The notes beneath the pieces are model-generated. The model saw nothing but the letters and a program-made list of their open reading frames with translations, was not told where the DNA came from and ran no database searches. From Campylobacteraceae bacterium (GTDB taxonomy: Bacteria > Campylobacterota > Campylobacteria > Campylobacterales > Campylobacteraceae): a stretch of DNA of 12,195 nt. The stretch is from contig JAAYLJ010000144.1 of the NCBI GenBank assembly GCA_012521935.1, positions 1 to 12,195 of the forward strand, in the 5' to 3' direction. Position numbers and translations under genes: made by a program. How positions within the stretch are numbered: the first letter of the stretch is position 1; each line of letters starts with the position of its first letter. Shown here one piece after another: positions 6,979 to 12,195 of this stretch.

Positions 6979-7707
6979 TTAAAAGTTAAGAAGTAGTGCC
7001 ATCTGCTGTTGCAAGATAGCACTATTGTGTGAACTTGCTATTGTTGTAGCTGTTAAGCCTAGATTGTTTTGTGAAAACTGGTTCATTATCGCATCTAATG
7101 GTGTTTGTGAATTTTGCGCATAACTTGCAGTAGTGCTAGATATGCTTGCTAAAAGGTTATTTATCCCAACTTCTGATTTTTGAAATGAACTAGCAACATT
7201 TGAAAATAGTGAGGAAACTTGATCTGATAGCTCTTCCACACTCTCTAGTGAGCCAACCTCTACACTTTCTAATTTTACAGCTTCAAGTCCAAGCGCAGAG
7301 CCTCCACCAAACAAGGATTTGCCATTATAAGTTGTCTGCTCTATCATGTCACCAATGGCCTCTTTAGTTTGATTAAACTCATTTGAAAGCATTGATCTTT
7401 GATCTTCATTTAAAGCTGGATTATTAAATGCAACTGATAGTTCATTTAACCTATCTACCCCAGCACTCACTCCTTTTAAAGTGCTATCTGCTATTTGAAG
7501 CATGCTTATATTTACATTCTCATTTTGAACTTGTTGAGTCATTGTATTCATTTGCAAGTTTAGTAAATCTGCACTAATTAAGTTTGCACCATCTTTTCCA
7601 CTAAGTTCTCTTGCAGCACCAATCTTTGATAGAGCTTGCTCTACATTGGTTTTATGCTCATTGCTAGCAATTGTATTAAAATTATTTGTAAGTGAGCCGA
7701 TTTGCAT
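6979..7707 (-). CDS. flaC: FlaC-type secreted flagellin homologue (242 aa)
   Basis: Flagellin-family protein retaining both D0/D1 ends with a very short middle, as in C. jejuni FlaC (249 aa), which is exported through the flagellar apparatus and reported to act on host cells. N-terminal D0/D1 shows IGAARELSGKDGANLISADLL (29-49) and ISMLQIADSTLKGVSAGVDRLNELSV (67-92). The hairpin is TTYNGKSLFGGG (125-136). A C-terminal D1 helix (about 153-196) is followed by a D0 tail ending ILQQQMALLLNF. Segment VDRLNELSV aligns with the TLR5-contact stretch of enterobacterial flagellins (Arg86, Glu89 and Leu90 kept). A strong AGGAGG site lies five bases before the ATG at 7707. No variable D2/D3 is present, so it is unlikely to be the main filament subunit. 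FlgL/FlaD is less likely on length. It sits minus-strand between dcd and pseB. Confidence 0.85.
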   Translation of the reverse strand: MQIGSLTNNFNTIASNEHKTNVEQALSKIGAARELSGKDGANLISADLLNLQMNTMTQQVQNENVNISMLQIADSTLKGVSAGVDRLNELSVAFNNPALNEDQRSMLSNEFNQTKEAIGDMIEQTTYNGKSLFGGGSALGLEAVKLESVEVGSLESVEELSDQVSSLFSNVASSFQKSEVGINNLLASISSTTASYAQNSQTPLDAIMNQFSQNNLGLTATTIASSHNSAILQQQMALLLNF

Positions 7708-7734
7708 TTTGGCCTCCTCTTTTTAGTTACTAAT

Positions 7735-7764
7735 ATTTTACCTTTTTTAGCTAAATAAAGTCAA
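7735..7764 (-). promoter_or_regulatory. Probable sigma70 promoter of the FlaC-like gene
   Basis: Read on the minus strand, TTGACT (7764-7759) and TAAAAT (7740-7735) are separated by 18 bases. The predicted start is near 7728, giving a leader of about 20 bases that carries the AGGAGG ribosome site. I see no sigma54 (GG-N10-GC) or good sigma28 element for this gene. The -35 box overlaps the possible sigma28 element of the divergent pseB promoter. Confidence 0.5.
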
Positions 7765-7788
7765 ATTAAACCCGATTTAAGGTATTAT
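7752..7788 (+). promoter_or_regulatory. Candidate promoters of the pse operon: sigma28-like element and a sigma70 -10 box
   Basis: TAAATAAA (7752-7759), 11 bases, then CCCGATTT (7771-7778) matches the spacing and core of the FliA/sigma28 consensus TAAAGTTT-N11-GCCGATAA, with the tetramers TAAA and CGAT intact. Slightly downstream, TATTAT at 7783-7788 could be a sigma70 -10, with a start near 7795. Either gives a short leader with AAGGA at 7805-7809 before the GTG start of pseB. In C. jejuni pseB is instead reported to use a sigma54 promoter inside dcd; no valid sigma54 site is seen just upstream here. Confidence 0.42.
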
Positions 7789-7816
7789 TGGGCTAATTTG
7801 CAAAAAGGATCGCATA

Positions 7817-8818
7817 GTGTTTAATGACAAAAATATCCTTATTACTGGCGGAACTGGAAGTTTTGGCAAAAAATTTACAGAAACTCTACTAAAAAACTAC
7901 AATCCAAATAAAATCATAATCTATTCACGAGATGAGCTAAAGCAGTATGAAATGTCTCAGCGCTTTAATGATGCTTGCATGAGGTATATGATAGGTGATG
8001 TTAGAGATTTAGAAAGACTTAAAAAAGCAATGTATGGGGTTGATTTTGTCATTCATGCAGCAGCCTTAAAACATGTTCCCATAGCCGAATACAACCCTAT
8101 GGAGTGCATCAAAACAAATGTAAATGGAGCTAGCAATGTTATTGACGCAGCGCTTGAATGTGGGGTGGAGAAAATCATAGCTCTATCCACAGACAAAGCT
8201 GCAAGTCCCATAAACCTATATGGAGCTACAAAACTAGCAAGCGATAAACTCTTCATTGCTGCTAATAATATAAAAGGCTCAAGGAACACGCAATTTTCAG
8301 TAGTTAGATATGGAAATGTCATTGGAAGCAGAGGCTCAGTAATACCATTTTTCAAAAAACTTTTAAATAGTGGCGCAAAAGAGTTGCCCATCACAGAACT
8401 AGAGATGACTCGTTTTTTAATAACCTTGCAACAAGGTGTTGATTTTGTGATAAAAAGCTTTCAAAGAATGCAAGGTGGGGAGATTTTCATACCTAAAATC
8501 CCATCAATGAAGATAGTAGATTTAGCTCACGCTCTCTCGCCTAGCGCTAAAATAAAACTGGTAGGAATCAGACCTGGCGAAAAAATGCACGAAATTATGG
8601 TGCCAAAAGATGATAGTCATTTAACTTTAGAGTTTGAAGATCACTATGTGATTGAGCCTACAATTCTTTTTACAAGAAAAAAAGATTTTGCAAATAATGT
8701 TCTAAAAGAGAGTGGAAAAAAAGTTAAGATTGGCTTTGAGTACAACTCCAAATTAAACTCTTGGTGGCTAAAAGAGGATGAACTTTTAAAGATGATAGAA
8801 GATGATGATTCCATATAG
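7817..8818 (+). CDS. pseB: UDP-GlcNAc 4,6-dehydratase (inverting), first pseudaminic acid step (333 aa)
   Basis: Converts UDP-GlcNAc to UDP-2-acetamido-2,6-dideoxy-beta-L-arabino-hex-4-ulose, the entry step to pseudaminic acid for flagellin glycosylation. It is an extended SDR with the NADP loop GGTGSFG (11-17). The catalytic cluster is STDKAASPINLYGATK, with Asp126, Lys127, Tyr135 and Lys139 corresponding to the known H. pylori FlaA1/PseB residues Asp132, Lys133, Tyr141 and Lys145. GEIFIPKIPSMKI and GIRPGEKMHEIM are typical of PseB. The start is GTG, supported by AAGGA seven bases upstream and by the family N-terminus MFNDKNILITGG, which closely matches C. jejuni PseB. It heads a five-gene operon in which every junction overlaps; pseC starts 17 bases before its stop. 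A PglF-type dehydratase is excluded by the short soluble form and the neighbours. Confidence 0.97.
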   Translation: MFNDKNILITGGTGSFGKKFTETLLKNYNPNKIIIYSRDELKQYEMSQRFNDACMRYMIGDVRDLERLKKAMYGVDFVIHAAALKHVPIAEYNPMECIKTNVNGASNVIDAALECGVEKIIALSTDKAASPINLYGATKLASDKLFIAANNIKGSRNTQFSVVRYGNVIGSRGSVIPFFKKLLNSGAKELPITELEMTRFLITLQQGVDFVIKSFQRMQGGEIFIPKIPSMKIVDLAHALSPSAKIKLVGIRPGEKMHEIMVPKDDSHLTLEFEDHYVIEPTILFTRKKDFANNVLKESGKKVKIGFEYNSKLNSWWLKEDELLKMIEDDDSI

Positions 8819-9929
8819 TAGACAATCCATAGATGAAGATGATATAAATGCGGTAATTAGCGCACTAAAGAGTGATTTTTTAACTGGTGGAAAAAGGGTT
8901 GAAGAGTTTGAAGAAGCTTTAGCAGCTTATTTAAACATTAAGTATGTTTGTGTTTTAAACTCTGCTACCTCAGCCTTGCATTTAACATATCAAAGCATAG
9001 GACTTTTAAAAGATGACGAGATTATTACCTCACCCATAACCTTTGCTGCAACTTCAAATGCTGCTTTAATGCTTGGAGCAAAACCGATATTTTGCGACAT
9101 AAAATATGATGGAAATATTGACGAAAAAAAGATTGAAGATTTGATAACAAAAAAGACAAAAGCAGTAGTGCCAGTCGATTTTGGTGGAAACCCAGTTGAG
9201 ATTAAAAAAATTAGAGAAATATGCGATAAAAATGAACTTTTTTTAATCCAAGATGCAAGCCATGCACTAGGGAGCGAGGTTCATGGAGAAAGAGTTGGGT
9301 TTTTTGCTGATTTAGCTATATTTTCATTTCATGCTATAAAACCAATCACTACAGCAGGAGAAGGCGGAGCCATCGCAACAAACAGCAAAGAACTTTATGA
9401 AAAAATCAAACTTTTAAGAAGTCATGGGATAGTGAAAAAAGAGGTTTGGAACCAAGATATGATTGAGCTTGGCTACAACTACAGACTAAGCGATGTTGCC
9501 TGCGCTCTAGGGCTTTCTCAACTTAAAAAACTTGACTCTTTCATAGAGCAAAGAGCTAAAATAGCCTCATTTTATGATGAAGCTTTTAAGGATAATCCAT
9601 ACTTTTTTCCAGTCAAAATTCCACCTTTTGCAAAAAGTTCATACCATCTATATCCCATTCTTTTAGATAGAAATTTGTGGTGTCCAAAAGAGGATATTTA
9701 CAAAGCGCTTCATGAAAGAGGCGTTGGAGTTCAAGTTCATTATAAGCCAACTTACAAATTCTCTTACTATGAAAAACTTTTTGGCAAAATGGAGCTTAAA
9801 GTGAGTGAGGATTTTTATAAAGCAGAGCTCTCTATCCCTTGTCATCAAATGATGAGTTTGGAAGATGCTAAGTTCGTAAGCGAAACCCTACTAGAAGTTT
9901 TAGGCAGTTTTGGAACTTGCAAGAGATGA
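8802..9929 (+). CDS. pseC: UDP-4-keto sugar aminotransferase, pseudaminic acid pathway (375 aa)
   Basis: PLP enzyme of the DegT/DnrJ/EryC1 (sugar aminotransferase) family. It transfers an amino group from glutamate to C4 of the PseB product, giving UDP-4-amino-4,6-dideoxy-beta-L-AltNAc. The opening YSRQSIDEDDINAVISALKS and FLTGG are characteristic. VLNSATSALHL (51-61) binds the PLP phosphate, and QDASHALGSE (150-159) supplies Asp151, which pairs with the PLP pyridine nitrogen. FSFHAIKPITTAGEGGA (175-191) contains the internal aldimine lysine, Lys180. Length equals the family norm. Two adjacent ATG codons (8802 and 8805) are possible starts; both lie inside pseB, which it overlaps by 14-17 bases. 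The ribosome site is weak, so coupling with pseB is probable. Confidence 0.95.
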   Translation: MMIPYSRQSIDEDDINAVISALKSDFLTGGKRVEEFEEALAAYLNIKYVCVLNSATSALHLTYQSIGLLKDDEIITSPITFAATSNAALMLGAKPIFCDIKYDGNIDEKKIEDLITKKTKAVVPVDFGGNPVEIKKIREICDKNELFLIQDASHALGSEVHGERVGFFADLAIFSFHAIKPITTAGEGGAIATNSKELYEKIKLLRSHGIVKKEVWNQDMIELGYNYRLSDVACALGLSQLKKLDSFIEQRAKIASFYDEAFKDNPYFFPVKIPPFAKSSYHLYPILLDRNLWCPKEDIYKALHERGVGVQVHYKPTYKFSYYEKLFGKMELKVSEDFYKAELSIPCHQMMSLEDAKFVSETLLEVLGSFGTCKR

Positions 9930-10606
9930 ACATAGCCATCATTCCTGCTAGAGGAGGGAGCAAAAGAGTGCCAAAAAAAAACATTAAACTCTTCTTTGGA
10001 AAACCTCTCATTTTCTACAGCATTGACGCAGCAAAAAAGAGTGGAATATTTGAGAAAATATATGTAAGTACTGACTCAAAAGAGATAGCAAAAGTAGCAA
10101 AAGAGTTTGGTGCAGAAGTGCTTTTTAGGCCAAAAGAGCTAGCAGATGATTTTACTGGAACAACTGAAGTTGTCTCTAATGCAGTAAAAACTCTGCAAGA
10201 AAATGGCGAAAAAATAAGCTCCGCTTGCTGCATTTATGCAACTGCTCCATTTTTAAAACCGCTTGTTTTACAAGAAGCATTTAAGGTTTTCAAAGAGTCT
10301 AAAAAAGATTATGTTTTTAGTGCAACTTCATTTGCATATCCTATATTTAGAGCCTTAAAGAAAAATTGTGAAATGTTTTTTCCAGATTTTAGAAGTTCAA
10401 GGTCTCAAGATTTGGAAGAGGCATATCATGATGCAGGACAATTTTATTTTGGAAAGAGTAAAGCTTGGGTTGAAAAAAGAGCGATTTTTACAAATAGTTC
10501 CAAAATGTTCAAGCTGCCTCGCTACCTTGTACATGACATAGACACGCTAGAAGATTGGGAGGAAGCGGAGATTTTTTATAGGGTTTTAAATGAGAGTTCT
10601 ATTTAG
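9926..10606 (+). CDS. pseF: CMP-pseudaminic acid synthetase (226 aa from the preferred ATG)
   Basis: Activates pseudaminic acid with CTP to CMP-pseudaminic acid, the last pathway step and donor for flagellin glycosyltransferases. It belongs to the CMP-NeuAc synthetase/KdsB nucleotidyltransferase fold. The N-terminal CTP-binding signature is IIPARGGSKRVPKKN, GKPLIFYSIDAA follows, and HDAGQFYFGKSKAW near the C-terminal third is typical of PseF. I prefer the ATG at 9926, which forms an ATGA overlap with the pseC stop and places the signature at residue 5. An in-frame TTG at 9917 would add three residues. pseG starts 17 bases before the stop. An A9 run at 9973-9981 lies in the signature codons. 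A NeuA or legionaminic acid homologue is the alternative, but the pse neighbours decide. Confidence 0.93.
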   Translation: MNIAIIPARGGSKRVPKKNIKLFFGKPLIFYSIDAAKKSGIFEKIYVSTDSKEIAKVAKEFGAEVLFRPKELADDFTGTTEVVSNAVKTLQENGEKISSACCIYATAPFLKPLVLQEAFKVFKESKKDYVFSATSFAYPIFRALKKNCEMFFPDFRSSRSQDLEEAYHDAGQFYFGKSKAWVEKRAIFTNSSKMFKLPRYLVHDIDTLEDWEEAEIFYRVLNESSI

Positions 10607-11465
10607 AGCTGATAGTTCAAGTAAAATTGGAACAGGGCACATTAGAAGGAGTTTAGTTTTAGCCTCAAGACTTGATGAGAGTGAAATATTTTTTGCTACA
10701 AAATCTCTTGAAGGGGATATAAATAACATAATCCCATACCCAGTTTTCACCCTAGAAACTAGCAGTATAGATGAACTTATCAAGCTAATAAAAGAGTTAA
10801 ATATAGACAAACTCATAATCGATCACTATGAAATTGGGTTTGATGATGAAAAAAAAATCAAAGAAGCCCTTCCAAATTTAAGAGTACTTGTTTTTGATGA
10901 TCTTTATGAAAAACACTACTGCGATGTTTTGTTAAATCACAATATTTATGCAAAAAAAAGTGCCTATGAGGGTTTAGTTCCTGAGCATTGTGAGCTTAGA
11001 TGTGGGGTTTTATATACATTGATAAGATCTGAGTTTAGAGATGAAAAAAAGAGAAAAAGAGAGAAAATTTATGATGTTTTCATAGCAATTGGTGGAGCAG
11101 ACATAAAAAATATCACTCCAAAAATCATTGAAAATTTACCAAAAAAGTTAAAAATTTGCGTTGCAACCACCAGTTCAAACCCAAATATTGCAAAGCTTCA
11201 AAAGCTTGAAAGAGAAAATTTAAATTTAAAAATTGACGATAAAAAGATTGAAAAACTTTTAAATGAAAGCAAGTTTGCTATCATCTCTCCAAGTGGATTA
11301 GTGCATGAGGCTCTTTTTATGGAAGTGCCATTTTTAGCCATTAAGGTTGCTAAAAATCAAAGGCTTATGTATGAATATTTGATTGAAAATGAGTATATGG
11401 CTATGAAAGAGTGGGATGAAGAGCTATTTTTAGATTTTAGAAAAAAGATTTGGAAAGATTTATGA
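10590..11465 (+). CDS. pseG: UDP-2,4-diacetamido-2,4,6-trideoxy-beta-L-altropyranose hydrolase (291 aa)
   Basis: Removes UDP from the diacetamido altrose intermediate, releasing the free sugar used by PseI. It is a MurG-like GT-B fold protein acting as a hydrolase. The N-terminus MRVLFRADSSSKIGTGHIRR carries His17, the residue identified as catalytic in C. jejuni PseG, within the conserved GTGHIRR loop. IIDHY (76-80) and VFDDL (101-105) are family phrases. IAIGGAD (166-171) opens the C-terminal domain, and SPSGLVHEAL (233-242) is the UDP-binding segment. Length is slightly above C. jejuni PseG (274). There is no fused acetyltransferase domain. The ATG lies 17 bases before the pseF stop, and the TGA overlaps the pseI ATG by four bases, so pseH is not located between them. 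Confidence 0.94.
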   Translation: MRVLFRADSSSKIGTGHIRRSLVLASRLDESEIFFATKSLEGDINNIIPYPVFTLETSSIDELIKLIKELNIDKLIIDHYEIGFDDEKKIKEALPNLRVLVFDDLYEKHYCDVLLNHNIYAKKSAYEGLVPEHCELRCGVLYTLIRSEFRDEKKRKREKIYDVFIAIGGADIKNITPKIIENLPKKLKICVATTSSNPNIAKLQKLERENLNLKIDDKKIEKLLNESKFAIISPSGLVHEALFMEVPFLAIKVAKNQRLMYEYLIENEYMAMKEWDEELFLDFRKKIWKDL

Positions 11466-12195
11466 AGATAGGAAATTTTAATCTAAACAAGGATGGGACT
11501 TTTATCATCGCTGAGCTTAGTGCAAACCACAATGGAAGTTTAGAAGTGGCAAAAAAGACGATAAAAGCAGCCAAAGAGATAGGTGCAAATGCCGTAAAAC
11601 TTCAAACATACAAACCTGAAACCATGACGCTAGACAGTAAAAACCCAGATTTTTTGATTGGTGGGGGGACGCTTTGGGATGGAAAGAGTCTGTATGAGCT
11701 TTACAAAGAAGCGATGACTCCTTGGGAGTGGCATGGGGAGCTTTTTAGCTACGCTAGAAGTTTAGGGGTTGAGATTTTTTCATCTCCTTTTGACAAGAGT
11801 GCGGTTGATTTTTTGGAGCAGTTTAATCCAAGTGCGTACAAGATAGCTTCTTTTGAAATAACTGATTATGAGTTTGTAAGATACACAGCAAGCAAACAAA
11901 AACCAATAATCATAAGCACAGGAATTGCTACCTTTGAAGAGATAAAAGATGTAGTTAAGATTTGCAAAGATGAAGGGAATGAAAATATAATTCTTTTAAA
12001 ATGCACAAGCGAATATCCAGCCCCGCTAAATGAAGCCAACCTAAAAACTATACCAGATATGAGAGAGGCTTTTGGGGTGGAAGTTGGGTTTTCAGACCAT
12101 ACTTTAGGGCATATTGCACCTATTGTTGCTGTAACTTTGGGTGCGAAAATTGTAGAAAAACACTTCATTTTAGATAAAAATATAGGTGGACCTGA
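11462..12195 (+). CDS. pseI: Pseudaminic acid synthase, N-terminal 244 codons (cut by window edge)
   Basis: Condenses the 2,4-diacetamido altrose sugar with phosphoenolpyruvate to make pseudaminic acid; NeuB-family TIM barrel. My translation from the ATG at 11462 begins MKIGNFNLNKDGTFIIAELS, continues with ANHNGSLEVAKKTIKAAKEI, and contains AVKLQTYKPETMTL, IFSSPFDKSAVDFL, AYKIASFEITD and IISTGIAT. The metal-binding histidines of NeuB are visible as His213 in GFSDHTLG and His234 in EKHFILDKNI. The frame is open to the right edge, so about 100 residues, including the C-terminal antifreeze-like (SAF) domain, are outside. The ATG overlaps the pseG stop (ATGA). A G6 run (11663-11668) encodes part of IGGGT, where C. 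jejuni PseI, as I recall it, has one residue fewer. The gene is too incomplete to check the end of the operon. Confidence 0.94.
   Translation, partial: MKIGNFNLNKDGTFIIAELSANHNGSLEVAKKTIKAAKEIGANAVKLQTYKPETMTLDSKNPDFLIGGGTLWDGKSLYELYKEAMTPWEWHGELFSYARSLGVEIFSSPFDKSAVDFLEQFNPSAYKIASFEITDYEFVRYTASKQKPIIISTGIATFEEIKDVVKICKDEGNENIILLKCTSEYPAPLNEANLKTIPDMREAFGVEVGFSDHTLGHIAPIVAVTLGAKIVEKHFILDKNIGGP

Noticed and set aside
7790..7801. Possible sigma54 promoter (GG...TTGC) before pseB
   Set aside because: The GG and GC are eight bases apart, not the required ten, so it does not fit GG-N10-GC.
8053..8394. Antisense open frame (113 codons) inside pseB
   Set aside because: It lies wholly within a well-supported gene, has no recognisable domain or ribosome site, and is explained by coding bias. 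The same applies to antisense frames inside the malic enzyme, dcd, pseC, pseF, pseG and pseI genes.
1..12195. Search for defence systems, CRISPR, prophage, insertion sequences, tRNA or riboswitches
   Set aside because: All but about 350 bases are recognised coding sequence. No arrays, transposases, recombinases or structured RNA leaders were seen.

Overview
The window reads as chromosomal DNA from a member of the Campylobacterota, most likely a Campylobacter species other than C. jejuni. It is AT-rich and densely packed, with many short gene overlaps. The gene order upp, malic enzyme, gltX, SurA-like chaperone, accC, accB, dcd, pseB, pseC matches, from memory, the C. jejuni block Cj1286c-Cj1294. 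Two flagellin-family genes are found inside this block that I do not recall there in C. jejuni. The species cannot be named from the sequence alone.

Layout. 1-3034 (minus strand): a housekeeping operon read gltX > malic enzyme > upp; upp is cut by the left edge. 3035-3152: short divergent promoter region. 3153-3998 (plus): periplasmic SurA-like peptidyl-prolyl isomerase/chaperone. 6312-3985 (minus): accB > accC > a small flagellin-related ORF, tightly coupled; the last gene converges on and overlaps the chaperone gene. 6313-6416: divergent accB/dcd promoter region. 6417-6977 (plus): dcd. 7707-6979 (minus): a FlaC-type flagellin convergent with dcd. 7708-7816: divergent promoter region. 7817-12195 (plus): pseB-pseC-pseF-pseG-pseI, five overlapping genes, with pseI cut by the right edge. 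No gene-free stretch exceeds 118 bases. I see no rRNA, tRNA, CRISPR, insertion sequence or prophage.

How the genes work together. The pse operon makes CMP-pseudaminic acid, the nine-carbon sugar that Campylobacter and Helicobacter attach to flagellin. PseB and PseC convert UDP-GlcNAc to the 4-amino altrose intermediate, an acetyltransferase (PseH, not in this window) N-acetylates it, PseG removes UDP, PseI condenses with PEP, and PseF activates with CTP. The neighbouring FlaC-like gene fits a flagellar theme. accB/accC supply malonyl-CoA for fatty acid synthesis, dcd feeds dUMP/dTTP synthesis, upp salvages uracil, malic enzyme links malate and pyruvate, and gltX charges tRNA.

The most noteworthy points are two flagellin-family genes inserted in the minus orientation into a conserved housekeeping-to-pse block. 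One is a diverged ORF without the C-terminal D0 helix, placed one base after accC. The other is a FlaC homologue that separates dcd from pseB and shares a compact promoter region with the pse operon. I found no convincing wholly new system.
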